Below, piece by piece: positions 25,011-38,218 of a stretch of 64,000 bases of DNA. Below the pieces are notes generated by a model. That model ran no database searches. It saw nothing but the letters and a program-made list of their open reading frames with translations, and had not been told where the DNA came from. The position numbers were made by a program, and so were the translations under genes. This DNA is from Microcebus murinus. Lineage: Eukaryota; Chordata; Mammalia; Primates; Cheirogaleidae. Within the stretch, counting starts at the first letter, position 1, and each line of letters starts with the position of its first letter. Location: NCBI RefSeq assembly GCF_040939455.1, contig NC_134129.1, positions 21,528,001 to 21,592,000 on the forward strand. The letters run 5' to 3'.

Positions 25011-25668
25011 CCCAAAAGGAGACCTACCCATGAAACAAGCCCCAGAAGGATTTCTGAGCACGTGTGCAATAGAAGCCCTACCCCGAAAATCAGCCCTAGT
25101 GATGGCCGTGGCTACGAAAATCAGCCCCAGTGATGGGCGTGGCTATGAAAATCAGCCCTGGTGATGGGCGTGGCTATGAAAATCAGCCCTGGTGATGGGC
25201 GTGGCTATGAAAATCAGCCCTAGTGACGGGCGTGGCTATGAAAATCAGCCCTGGCGATGGGCGTGGCTATGAAAATCAGCCCTAGTGATGGGCGTGGCTA
25301 TGAAAATAAGCCCTAGTGAGGGGCGTGGCTGCGCAGCGCATCTGCACAACGCATGCGTGTTGTCGCGGAGCGGGAAAGAACACGAGCAGCCCTTCTCATC
25401 CGCCCCGTGAGAGCTCTAGTGCTCCACAGGAGAGATCAGGGCCAGTGGTTCTAAAGGAAACAGAGTCGCAAGAGATTCAGGATGGGATTCAGGGTTTGGA
25501 GAGTGAGGATGATGTTCCAGAAGAAGACAACTTCACTCTATTTGAATCAATGTAGATGTTTGTACCATACTTAAAAAAAAATAACACATCCCCTGAAAAT
25601 AAGCCCTTGGGTGTCTTCTTGGGGAAAAATAGATATAAGACCCCGTCTTATTTGGGGGGAAAACACGG
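25011..25668 (+). mobile_element. TA-target MITE, copy 6 (8 tandem units)
   Basis: The left end CCTTGTTTCCCCC and right end AAAACACGG are both present. Eight 31-bp units lie at about 25083-25335, one of the two longest arrays in the window. The flanking dinucleotides are GA and TT, taken as decayed TA. It faces copy 7 in inverted orientation 301 bp away. Confidence 0.9.
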
Positions 25669-25969
25669 TTGCAAGTGATGCTTTCCCCAGGGAACGGTAC
25701 TTATAAAGAAGAGTGTTTTAACAGAAATAGACACCTAGATTTCAACACCTTCATTTAACACATTGTTATTCGGGTTGTGCTTATTTCTTTGTTTTTGAGA
25801 CCTTCACGAGTCTGGATGTCGAAACAACTGGGCGTGTTGTGAGAAGATGAAAGAGGGCGGACAGAAGAACTATCAGCAATCACATGAGGATGCAGAAAGG
25901 AAAGAAACTCCAGAGATGTTTCTCTATGACATCCTACAGATCTGGCTCCACAGTCTCTGATTTCTATTA

Positions 25970-26420
25970 CCGTGTTTCCCTGAAAATAAGACAGGGTCTT
26001 ATATTTATTTTTGCTCAAGAAGACACCCTAGGGCTTATTTTCAGAGCATGTGTTATTTTTTTTTTTTTTAAGTACGGTACAAACATCTACATTGATTCAG
26101 AGTGAAGTTGTCTTCTTCTGGAACACCATCCTCACTCTCCAAACCCCGAATCCCATCCTGAATGTCTTGCGACTCTGTTTCCTTTAGAACCACTGGCCCC
26201 GATCTCTCCTGTGGAGCACTAGAGCTCTCACGGGGCGGATGAGAAGGGCTGCTCGTGTTCTTTCCCGCTCCGCGACGACACGCATAGGTTGTGCAGATGC
26301 GCTGCGCAGCCACGCCCATCACTAGGGCTGATTTTCGGGGTAGGGCTTCTATGGTGCACATGCTTAGACATCCTGCTGGGGCTTATGTTATGGGTAGGGC
26401 TTATTTTCGGGGAAACACGG
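25970..26420 (-). mobile_element. TA-target MITE, copy 7 (single unit)
   Basis: The flanks are CTATTA|CCGTGTTTCCC and GGGGAAACACGG|TACTTCCC, a clean TA duplication. It has one unit. Its internal frame has EDGVPEED, shared with copies 9 and 12, where most copies have EDDVPEED. Confidence 0.9.
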
Positions 26421-26519
26421 TACTTCCCTGCCTCTGACTCTGCTGGGCACCATGGCCTCTCTGTTGTTTCCCTCCACTAGAAAGCTCTTCTCCTTTCTCT
26501 CGGTGCTCTTACGGCTTTC

Positions 26520-26800
26520 TCATTCCTCATTTCTTCCAGGTCCCTGCTCAGATGTCTCACTGGGACCATCCCTGACCACCTTGTATACCCAGCATATTCC
26601 CTTCCCCAGATATTCCCAATGTCCACTGCCCTACTTCATTTTTCTTCATAACATTTATCACTGTCTGACATACATTTTTATCTCTTTTTTTCTTTACCCT
26701 CTAGAATATACATTCCCAGAGGGAAGGGATCTCTAGGGCCTAGAGAATTTCCTGACACATAATAGGTGCTCAATAAATATTTGCCCCATGGATGAATAGG
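26520..26800 (+). mobile_element. L2 3' end
   Basis: CATTTATCACTGTCTGACAT, CTAGAATATACATTCCCAGA and TAGGTGCTCAATAAATATTT are L2 3' signatures in forward orientation. Confidence 0.8.
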
Positions 26801-27629
26801 GATAAGATGGAATCAAAATAGGAAGAAGAAGAAGAAGAAAAAAATACACTCAAGGCTTTTATACAAGTATATACCCAGACCTGAGAGCAGGGAAATTGAG
26901 CCTAACCCACCAAGAAGTATTTTAATAGGGTCGTATATTTTCCTTTCTCTCCTGAAGTCAAAAGTAAAAACAATTATACCATCACTGACTATACCCACTT
27001 CTCCTAGTCTGGCTAATAAAGAAAATCCACTGTAAAAGCACAAAGTAGCATATCAAATTGTAATTTTCCAAGGTAAGCTTCAAGCACTCACATTATTTTA
27101 CCAAAATTAACATTTTTAATGTCCAAGAATCATATCAACCTTTTTTTCTCTTTCCCCGTTTCTCTCTCTCTCTCTCTCTTTTTTTTTTTTTTTTTTTTTT
27201 TAGGAAACATGAGGCACCCCGATGCTATCTGTAAAGGCATCTGCAATTTAGGTTCTCAGATATCAAGCATCGTGTTTTGTCCTTTTTGTCCAAAGAGAAA
27301 AAAGCTGAGGCTGTAGACTTAGGATTGATGACTGTAGTCTACACAGAATTCAGTGAGCACTCAGGCTAGGTCCTTAGTTTCTTTTCTGGTGCGGCCACAG
27401 CCAGTACTCTTGCTCTGAGCACCACAGGTAAACGCCACTGCCCACCGAAAGGTCTCTGAGAACTCAGATTCCTCCAGCCACAAAAGATGCACCTGCCCTG
27501 CCCTGCCCTAGATACTCTCCCCTTACGGAGCCAACACAACCATCCGGGTGCTCCCCGAAACACACGATTTCCAGGGTAACATCAAAGTGAGCCACAATAA
27601 AAATCTTGAATTAAAGGTCAGACAAGTTC
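26801..27629 (+). other. intronic single-copy DNA
   Basis: A CT run plus T23 (27162-27203) before TTTAGGAAACATG. Nothing else recognised. Confidence 0.5.
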
Positions 27630-27986
<357 letters not shown>

Positions 27987-28891
27987 GGTCAGAGAAGTAC
28001 CTACAACCCCAGATCAAGAATAGCAGTAATTTCCTTGGCATTTTCACTTCTACACCTCCCTTCCACCACCAGGCTCAGGAAATCCAAAGGTTTTAAATAC
28101 CGAGGCCCAGAGTACAGCTGCCCGGCTTTTACAGGCCTGCGGAGAACTATGATAGAGATTTTCGGATTAGGCGCAGCCAACAATAGGTCTTTATTCTGTG
28201 ACTCCTATATGAAACTTAAGAATTTAACAGGTTCCAAGCAAATGAATATTTCATTCCTGTTTCATAATATAATAAAAAGTCCTTTTCACGGGGAGGGCTT
28301 AAATGTAACCCAAGACTCCAATTTCTGATCCTATCAGCACGCTACAAGCAGAGTCCTGTTGAAAGTGCTCACTCCTTAATGTACAAGATCACCGGACCCA
28401 CGAGTCTCCTCCTGGCCGGGGTGGCAGGGTTCGGCCACAAACTGCTGATAATACATGAAACAGAACCGACTTTGGCCTGGCCCGCTATGGAAATGGAGGG
28501 AAAACTCTTTAACGAAGTTACTTTAAAACGTTAAAGCTTACACAGGCAAGAGAATTCGAACCCAAAAGCAGAAACGAAAAGCTGCCCTCAGATGATATAA
28601 AGTTTCTACTTAAACCCAAATAACTTCAGACTCCAGGATATTTTATGTTATTCCAAAACCCGCTGTTATCTTTCCTAATGACCCGGTTAAAAAAAAGAAA
28701 AGAGCTCCTGAGACAATTTCATTGAAAGGGTTCCATTTTATAAATCTCCTAAAAATAGGAAGTCCGAGCCTGACGACAAAAATACATTTTGAACGAAAGA
28801 AACCTTTATTTCTTTTTGTATCTGCAGCTCTTTCCAATTTCATAGCTTATTGTAAACACGTGATTCTAGATGGTTAAGAAGGGCATCCCCG
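27987..28891 (+). other. intronic single-copy DNA
   Basis: No repeat, RNA gene or splice-bounded frame recognised. Confidence 0.5.
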
Positions 28892-29226
28892 GGCCGGGCG
28901 CGGTGGCTCACGCCTGTCATCCCAGCACCCTGGGAGGCCGAGGCGGGAGGATCGCTCAAGGTCAGGAGTTCGAAACCAGCCTGAGCAAGAGTGAGACCCC
29001 CGTCTCTACTAAAAATAGAAAGAAATTAATTGTCTAAATAAAAATATATATATAAAAAAATTAGCCGGGCATGGGGGTGCATGCCTGTAGTCCCAGCTAC
29101 TTGGGAGGCTGAGGCAGGAGGATCGCTTGAGCCCAGGAGTTGGAGGTTGCTGTGAGCTAAAGCTGATGCCACGGCACTCTAGCCCGGGCAACAGAAGTGA
29201 GACACTGCCTCAGAAGAAAAAAAAAA
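28892..29226 (+). mobile_element. Alu, full length
   Basis: Starts GGCCGGGCGCGGTGGC. The right arm lacks the CACTC of GGCACTCACTCTAG. The tail ends in G6. Confidence 0.95.
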
Positions 29227-29304
29227 GGGGGGGATTAAAGACACCTATTTTTCCTACAGCATGGCCTCAGCTGATAACCAGCTTGTCTATCTGAGGCTCC
29301 AATT

Positions 29305-29690
29305 AGCAAACAGCGTCCCTGCCTGTTCTTCAAATATACCAGGCACCTGCTGCCTCAGGACCTTTGCAAATGCTCTTTCTTCTCTCTGCAAGGCTCCTCT
29401 CCAAAACATCTGTACCTTCCACGTGGCTCAGTTCCTCGCTTTCTTCCTGAATTCGAATTAAAGGCACCTTCTCAGCGAGGACTTTTTGGGGCCTCCAAAC
29501 TCAATTTTAATCAACCCTCCAATACTTTCTTTCTTTCCTGCCTTATTTTTTTTTCCCCCATATAGCACTTTAACACTATTTAACATCCTACACATTATGC
29601 TCATTTCTCTGGTGAGTCCTCTCCCCTTCTGCAACTCAATCTCCACGAGGGCAGAGATTTTTCTTTTCACTGTTTTTTTTTTTTTCCACT
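29305..29690 (+). mobile_element. L2 3' region
   Basis: CCTCAGGACCTTTGCAAATG, TCTGTACCTTCCACGTGGCT and CACGAGGGCAGAGATTTTTC fit L2. Confidence 0.75.
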
Positions 29691-29806
29691 GCTATTCTCA
29701 CCAGCACCAGAAAAACCATTTTTAAATATCTATTTAAAAAAAAAACAAAAACAGTAATGTGCTCTAATGCTGGAATAAACATGAACAGTACTTTTTTAAA
29801 AACTTT

Positions 29807-30139
<333 letters not shown>

Positions 30140-30404
30140 AAAACCTTTTCTTTTTTTAAAAAAGTAACTTTAGATTTAGGAAAAGTTGCAAAAGAGAGTT
30201 CTCATACCTTCTTCATCCCGCTTCCTGTAATGCTAACATCTTATCTAACCATGGTGCATCTCCCAGAACTAAGAAATTAACCTTGGTACAAAACTACTAA
30301 CTAAACTACAGAGCTTTTTGGTGTTATGTTTTTTGTTGTTGTTGTTGTTTTGTTTTGTTTTTTGGATTTCACCAGTTTTTCCACTAATGTCCACATTGTC
30401 TTTA

Positions 30405-30946
30405 CCGTGTTTCCATGAAAATAAGACAGGGTCTTATATTTATTTTTCCTCAAAAAGACACTTGAGGGCTTATTTTCAGGGGATCTGTTATTTTTTTTAA
30501 GTACGGTACAACCATCTACATTGATTCAAATAGAGTGGAGTCGTCTTCTTCTGGAACATCATCATCACTCTCCAGACCCCGAATCCCATCCTGAATGTCT
30601 TGCGACTCTATTTCCTTTAGGACCACTGGCCCCGATCTCTCCTGTGGAGCACTAGAGCTCTCACGGGGCGGATGAGAAGGGCTGCTCGTGTTCTTTCCCG
30701 CTCTGCGATGACACGCATGGGTTGTGCAGATGCGCTGCGCAGCCATGCCCCTCACTAGGGCTGATTTTCATAGCCACGCCCAGCACTAGGGCTGATTTTC
30801 ATAGCCACGCCCATCACCAGGGCTGATTTTCATAGCCACGCCCACCACTAGGACTGATTTTCGGGGTAGGGCTTCTACTGTGCACATGCTCAGAAATCCT
30901 GCTAGGGCTTATTTATGGGTGGGTCTTAATTTTCGGGGACACACGG
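30405..30946 (-). mobile_element. TA-target MITE, copy 8 (4 tandem units)
   Basis: The flanks are CTTTA|CCGTGTTTCC and GGACACACGG|TAATAATTG. Four 31-bp units read as CATAGCCACGCCCA on the plus strand at about 30745-30865. It is the only multi-unit copy on the minus strand. Confidence 0.9.
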
Positions 30947-31655
30947 TAATAATTGTGACTTCTTAGTCTCCTCCCATGTGTGACAGCTTCTCTCAGCCTT
31001 TTCTTTTTTTTTTTTATGGTCTTGACACTTTCAAAGGGTATTGGGTCAGAATGTTTGGGTTTGTCTGATGCTTTCTCACAACTAACCCAGGGTAGGGACT
31101 CAGAGTGAGAATAGCACAAATGTAAAAGGCCCCGCGTGGACATATGGAGCCAGCAGGACACGCGGTCAGAGATTAACCTTAAACACTCGATAAAGGTGCT
31201 ATCTGCCAGGTTTCTCCACCGTAAAGCTACTCTTTCCCCTTCGAATAGTCTGTTAGAAGTGAGTCACACGATGCCAGCCCACACACAGTTCTTCTAAGCA
31301 CACACGATGTTTTCTTCATGTGCTGACTTTAGAATCTGATTTCCAAAAAAAAAAAACACACCTCCACTTTAACTTAGTCACCAAGGAAAAACGAGGTCTA
31401 TAAAATGTAGCAACGTGTTTTGAAATCACCAAAAACGGCATCAATAGCCAACTATATAATTATTTCTGTAGCCCCGATCAACATAGACTTTTTTTTTTTT
31501 GTTTTTTCAGAGTACGACCGCACACATGACAAAAGTAGAACGCTCAAGGATTAAAACGTTTTTCCGCTATGGCAGGACACCTCGGCAAGTGAGTTGAACA
31601 GAGGGGTCATCCCCTGCTCAATGTCCTTGGCAATAATCCAAATAATTTCTCTCTC
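30947..31655 (+). other. intronic single-copy DNA
   Basis: Nothing recognised between MITE copy 8 and the retrocopy tail. Confidence 0.5.
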
Positions 31656-32330
31656 TTTTTTTTTTAATCATCACATGCACTTTATTCCATCAAACATCAT
31701 TTCTCAGGATAATCTACTTAAACAGTCATGAAACCTGTTTAGTTTTCCCAGTCTTAAAATTTGTCATCTTGACTATACATCCCAAGACACTACTTTTCTC
31801 ACTTTTTCTGGTTAGTACCATAATGTTCCATAAGGAAACAATAAAAGTTGTGGGTTTCTCTAAAATGGAAGATCATCAGTATATTCAATGGCTGTTGCAT
31901 CAGCCACTTAGTGAAAGTACAACTACTCATCCTTATGTTGGTTAACTGAGATTATAACATAATAAATTAGTCAAACTATCACTTTTGTCATTTACGTAAC
32001 GCTTACAAAATTCACGAAATCAACACGGCTTCCCATAACTTGACAGCTGCTTTCCAAATACTTCACGTTCAACCCCGTACACTTACAAAGAAAAAACCCA
32101 AACGTACTTTCTTACCTAAAAACATTATAGGAGGCTAAAAGTTTTTTACAATTTTTTAAGCCTTGAAAAAGAGTGTTATACTTCCAACATGTATTTAAGT
32201 TATAAATCAGTTTCTATCCAGTGACATTGCTTCAATTTAAGTGCATCATAGTTAAATTAATTGGGTGTTGCTTCATCTTGTCAAGTCAGATGGAGATTCT
32301 GTTACATTAAGGCTCTTATTCAAGATGTCT
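31656..32330 (-). pseudogene. probable retrocopy of an mRNA 3' UTR (source unidentified)
   Basis: The plus strand starts with T10 at 31656-31665. On the minus strand AATAAA (31686-31681) lies 15 bases before the A tail, the usual spacing for a polyadenylated transcript. The body is AT-rich with no long frame, like a 3' UTR. The far end is not resolved: no convincing target duplication was found, so 32330 is approximate. It could instead be a young repeat with a tail. Confidence 0.5.
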
Positions 32331-32549
32331 CTTTCTTTTTGTGCAACCGGGGAATGACCTTTGTTCTGTGAATTGTGTTTCATCAACAGCATTTATTTAA
32401 CAGTATTGCAGACAGCAAAAAAAAAAAAAAAGTGTGGCCAAGATGGTTAGTTGTCCCGAGTTTTCTCCCATACAGTAGAATCCCTGACTTATAGCTTAGG
32501 CACCTGGCCGCCCAGAATAAGGACCACATCTGTGCCACCCTCGGAGATA

Positions 32550-33369
32550 CCGTGTTTCCCCGAAAATAAGACAGAGTCTTTTTTTTCTTTAATTTATCAA
32601 TGTTCATTAAACTTGTATTATTTTTGAAAAATCTTGGCTTCACATGTTAATGATCAGTAACCCGAACGACTGGCCCTAAGTTCAGTTTATTTTGACATTT
32701 AGTTTTTTGGTTTTTTTTTATTTCGGCATATTATGGGGGTACAGATTTTAAGGTTTGAATAAATGCCCATCAGTCCAAGCTTAATTTTAAAGAAAAAGTC
32801 CCCAAAAGACATATAAGATACAAATGGAAGAAATAAACCACTGCTTCCTCAGGTTGAAGCACAATATTAATATAGTAAATCTCCCCCACCAACCATGCAC
32901 AGTTTTTTTGATGCAATTTGTCTAGAAAACTTACATCTAAGACAGAGTCTTATATTTATTTTTCCTCCAGAAGGCACCCTAGGGCGTATTTTCAGGGCAT
33001 GTGTTATTTTTTTTAAGGTCGGTACAACCATCTCCATTGATTCCAATAGAGTGAAGTCGTCTTCTTCTGGAACACCATCCTCACTCTCCAGACCCCGAAT
33101 CCCATCCTGAATGTCTTGTGACTCTGTTTCCTTTAGAACCACTGACCCCGATCTCTCCTGTGGAGCACTAGAGCTCTCACGGGGCGGATGAGAAGGGCTG
33201 CTCGTGTTCTTTCACGCTCCGCTATGACACGCATGGGTTGTGCAGATGCGCTGCGCAGCCACGCCCGTCACTAGGGCTTATTTTCGGGGTAGGGCTTCTA
33301 TTGCGCACATGCTTAGAAATCCTGCTGGGGCTTATTTTATGGGTAGGGCTTGTTTTCTGGAAAACACGG
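32550..33369 (-). mobile_element. TA-target MITE, copy 9, split by a retrocopy
   Basis: The outer ends GAGATA|CCGTGTTTCCCC and GGAAAACACGG|TATCTCAGG keep the TA duplication. After 31 bp the element is interrupted at 32581 and resumes at 32939 with the same 13 bases (AAGACAGAGTCTT). It has a single 31-bp unit and the EDGVPEED variant. Confidence 0.9.
32581..32938 (-). mobile_element. polyadenylated retrocopy inserted in MITE copy 9, containing an L1 3'-end fragment
   Basis: The insert starts with poly-T on the plus strand, so its A tail is on the minus strand. On the minus strand ATTAAAG, a variant poly(A) signal, lies a few bases before the tail. It is bounded by AAGACAGAGTCTT on both sides (32568-32580 and 32939-32951), consistent with L1-mediated insertion at AT|AAGAC. 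Bases about 32712-32772 match the antisense 3' end of the local L1 family (TTCGGCATATTATGGGGGTA), preceded by a second T run. The whole may be an L1 3' transduction or a chimeric transcript. The source of the rest is unknown. Confidence 0.75.
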
Positions 33370-34310
33370 TATCTCAGGGACCTTCCCCCACCGGCTCTCC
33401 ACCCTTCCTTGGCTCTGATACTTGCAAGCAGCTCCAAAAAAAGGTAGCATTACAAAGTAAAACCCAGGAAGCTATTTGGCAGCTCTGTTTTGGAAGTGCC
33501 AATACATAAGCCACCTTTTTATAGTTCTTCCCTGTGAGAAAAGGGAAACACGGTCCTAAATAACACTAAGTACAGGGCACCAAACCCATGCTTTCTGAGC
33601 TCATTTCCTGGAAGCCAGATACACAATCTGCATTGCTCTTTTATCCCTCACTCCCCAGTTTTAGAATTTTTCCTTTCAGAACAACAAAATAAGGGCATTC
33701 TAACTGCGTTTCCATGGTGATTTTTTTTTTTTTTTTTGCTTTCCTTCCTGGAACATTTCGATATGCAGAATAAAATGTGTTACGGCACTCTGAGAAAATC
33801 TGCACGCCCATCAGATAAACTTGGTACTCCTCCAGTAGTTACTGTCTGCACATTTACATTTTTTTTTTTTTAAAAAAATGTGTTGTCACAGACATTTAGG
33901 AAACCCATGACAGCGGTTTCTGCCTCACTCAGAATATATCAGGAAAAAAAATCAGAATTACCAGTTTAATGCATATAAGCTGCTCAGACAGCAAATGCTC
34001 TCAATCCGGAATGGCGTCTACATAAGAAAGGGCTCGCTTGTTCACATCCATTCCTTAGCAGAGACATCCACCCTGAAACATGGTGTAACAGAAACAGATG
34101 TTCGGTCCCTGTACGCAGATAAGAAATCCTCACTCGCCTACTTATCACTAACAGACGAAGGAAGTGCCTTCATCGAGGAAGTAAAAACTGGCCCGAGTGG
34201 AGCACGGCCAGCTCACAGTCATCCACTGGTTCAGAGCGCAACCGAGTTTTTCCCGATTTCAAAAGGACAAAGAGAAGTTAAGCACATTGAAGAATTAGAT
34301 ATGCAATTTT
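33370..34310 (+). other. intronic single-copy DNA
   Basis: T17 and T12-A7 runs only; no feature recognised. Confidence 0.5.
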
Positions 34311-34653
<343 letters not shown>

Positions 34654-35241
34654 TAAATATGCAATTTTGAAAGCACGGTGACAGAGGTAGAGCTAGTCCA
34701 ACTTTCTCATCCAAAGAAGATATATTTCCATCAGTTCTAGTTCGCTTATATCCCCTCCCCCCCCCAAATTTTTTTGTTCCTTTCTCTTAAATTCCTCGAT
34801 TTCTTTTCTTTAAGCTCTGCGCACATTCTCCAGCTTGCAAATTAGACAGGAAACCCTAGTTTTGATCGACTTCAAGTAACCCCTGGTAGCACTTGGAATG
34901 GGCTGCGAAGGCAACACTGTCCTTCTGGAATAATCAGAAGATGAGCATCAAGCTCAGCACAGCTACAACTGCACTGAGCAGCCTCCTCGCACACAAAACC
35001 AAACTCTTCCCGCTCTGCTTCAAATCTCAGCAAATGCCAGGGCCACGGCCCCCAACCAGACAGCTGAAAATTCTGCATCACCTTAACCCTGTCCTCTCCA
35101 AAACCCACAGCTTCAGTTACTGAAAATATGTTGAGTGTCAAGGATTCCACGGCGACCAAGAAAGCAAGACCCGCCGTGCAGGACTCCCTGCTGTCCTGCC
35201 TGTCCACGTCCACTCACCGCCCAGCTCCGCCAGCCAGCCTA

Positions 35242-35375
35242 CCGTGTTTCCTCGAAAATAGGACCTACCCATAAAATGAGCCCCATCGGGATTTCTAAGC
35301 ATTTGGGCAGCAGAAGCCCTACCTTGAAAATAAGACCTACCCATAAAATGAGCCCCAGCAGGATTTCTAAGCATA
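35242..35375 (+). mobile_element. TA-target MITE, copy 10 (truncated, end partly duplicated)
   Basis: Begins TA|CCGTGTTTCCTCG. The first 85 bp are followed by a second copy of the AATAAGACCTACCCATAAAA segment, after which homology stops at TTTCTAAGCAT, next to a short CATAT repeat. The body and right terminus are missing. Confidence 0.8.
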
Positions 35376-35484
35376 TCATATCATATCAGCTTATCATATC
35401 CACATTTTTGATGGATTTTCTCAAACCTTTCTAATATGTCCAAGTCTTTCTCATCCTTAAATACAGAATAAAGCAAATCCTGTA

Positions 35485-35787
35485 GGCAGGGCGCAGTGGC
35501 TCACGCCTGTCATCCTAGCACTCTGGGAGGCCGAGGCGGGAGGATCGCTCAAGGTCTGGAGTTCGAGACCAGTGTGAGCAAGAGCGAGACCTTGTCTCTA
35601 CTGAAAATAGAAAGAAATTAATCGGCCAACCAAAAATATATAGAAAAAGATTAGCCGGGCATGGTGGCGCACGCTTGTTGTCCCAGCTACTCGGGAGGCT
35701 GAGGCAGGAGGATCGCTTGAGCCCAGGAGTTGGATATTGCTGTGAGCTAGGCTGATGCCATGGCACTTTAGCCCGGGCAACAGAGTA
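35485..35787 (+). mobile_element. Alu ending in a long AAAG/AAGG tract
   Basis: Starts GGCAGGGCGCAGTGGCTC. The tail has grown into the microsatellite at 35790-36034. Confidence 0.95.
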
Positions 35788-35789
35788 AC

Positions 35790-36034
<245 letters not shown>

Positions 36035-36636
36035 ACTCATCAAGGACAAAATGCTTGAAAGTCAAAAAAAAAAGAAAAAGAAAAAGAAAATGCATTTATG
36101 ACATATAGGAAAAAAAGCACCCCTGACTTTATTTTGCTGTGCTGTATGAAATCATTTTGCCAAATCTAGGGAACCTAGAAAAGAGTCATTCTAATCATCA
36201 CTATCACCCTCAAAAAAAAAGGAAAGATCTGGCCAGGAATTAGCAAAGCAGCCGGTGAACTTCTGAGTATCCTGAGTCCACCTAAGCCGTCGGACCTGTT
36301 TTATTTTTACCCTCCTCTTTCCTGGACTGGCTCTGGGCGGGACCCAGCTGCACTGCGCAAATCTGGGCCCCTCAGCACGGAGGGTCAGCTGACGACAGCC
36401 GCTGTGGCCACTTTTAGAATGCCCCCCCCCCCCCGAGCCTGGGGCGAGGCCGGGCGTGGGGCTGCCCAGTCCCAGCCCCGAGGTGCCTGGCCAAGAGCAA
36501 CCGCGTGGTTTTGCTATTTCTCGGCTTGAGGCTCCAAAAGATACAACCTTACCTGAGAAATACAACATTAAACGGGAAAAACAAATCAGATACTGGCATT
36601 GCATACTTCCATTTCTAACACTGTCTAAAAAGCTGG
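36035..36636 (+). other. intronic single-copy DNA
   Basis: Contains a C14 run (36421-36434); nothing else recognised. Confidence 0.5.
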
Positions 36637-36990
36637 GGGCCAGGCGCGTGGTGGCTCACGCCTGTCACCCCAGCACTCTGGGAGGCCGAGGCGGGAGGAT
36701 CGCTCGAGGTCAGGGGTTTGAGACCGGCCTGAGCAAGAGCGAGACCCCCGTCTCTACTAACGATAGAAAGAAACTAATTGGCCAACTAAAAATATATAGA
36801 AAAAAAATTAGCTGGGCGTAGTGGTGCATGCCTGTACTCCCAGCTACTCGGGAGGCTGAGGCAGGAGGATCGCTTGAGCCCAGGAGTCTGAGGTTGCTGT
36901 GAGCTAGGCTGACGCCACGCCACAGCACTCTAGCCCGGGCAACAGAAAGAGACTCTGTCTCAAAATAAATAAATAAATAAAAAGTAAAGA
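36637..36990 (+). mobile_element. Alu, full length
   Basis: GGGCCAGGCGCGTGGTGGC start, AAATAAAT tail, short flank repeat AAAAGCTG / AAAAGCTGC. Confidence 0.95.
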
Positions 36991-37529
36991 AATAAATAAA
37001 AAGCTGCTATTTTATAATTCAGTGTAAAGGTCCATGCACAGTGGGAAGAAAGGAGAGCTGAGGTATCTGGGATGGATCTTTTTCTTTTTGTGTTCTTAAT
37101 CAACACTTCGAAAATCCAATCTGGTTCATTCAATCACGTTTTTTACACCTAGCAGAAGCAACGGGGCACTTGATATTCAGTGATACCTCTAAAAACGACC
37201 CTTTTCTATTCTTATAAAAATAGGAATAAAACAATCTATGAACGCCTCTTTTTTTTTTAACCCCTCCCAGATTATAAGGTTATGCTCATCACCTCCACCT
37301 ATAAAGTTATGCTCATCTGGCCGCTGTTCTGGGTTTTTTGTTTTAATCCCTTCCTTCCTTTTCTTACCGCCCACGCATGTGTTCTTGTATATTATCGCAT
37401 TTTTATTAAAATGTTAGTAACGATTTCTCCTGGCCTCTGCGACACCCACTTTCCCCATTTTTCTACCAAAAGTACCCAGATTTTCTTTTAGGGAATTCAC
37501 CGCTTCTCTGTTGGGTGGCAGCCAACATC

Positions 37530-37876
37530 TTTTTTTTCCTTTTTTTTTTTTTTTTTTTTTTGAGACAGAGTCTCACTCTGTTGCCCAGGCTAGAGTGAGT
37601 GCCGTGGCATGAGCCTAGCTCACAGCAACCTCCAACTCCTGGGCTCAAGCGATCCTCCTGCCTCAGCCTCACGAGTAGCTGGGACTACAGGCATGCACCA
37701 CCATGCCCGGCTCATTTTTTCTATATATTTTTAGCTGGCCAATAAATTTCTATTTTTAGTAGAGACGGGGGTCTCGCTCTTGCTCAGGCTGGTCTCAAAC
37801 TCCTGACCTTGAGCGATCCTCCCGCCTCGGCCTCCCAGAGTGCTAGGATGACGGGCGTGAGCCACCGCGCCCGGCC
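37530..37876 (-). mobile_element. Alu, full length, young
   Basis: Perfect target duplication CAGCCAACATCTT on both sides. Confidence 0.95.
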
Positions 37877-38218
37877 CAGCCAACATCTTTGATAGGGACG
37901 GCCCAGGGATGAGCTACAGTGAATCGACTCATCTGTCCCCCCAGCAGCAGGAATTGGGGTGTCCTCTTTCTCTGTCCAGAGGCACAAAGAGAACATGAGG
38001 ACTAGAGTCGCTCTCTCACCATCAATCAGCCCTCAGTGGAAAACCAGGACCTTCCCAGGTGAGGCGGGGCAGGTGTGCAGGCTCCTCCGCAAGCCAGAGC
38101 ACAAAGCCACGAGGTGCACAGCACAGCGGACAGGTCCAGACTGAGGTCTCCGGGCTGCTGAGTCAGCCTTGTCTCAAGCAGGGATCCAGTTGAAGACCGG
38201 CAATGAGCCAATAAACTA

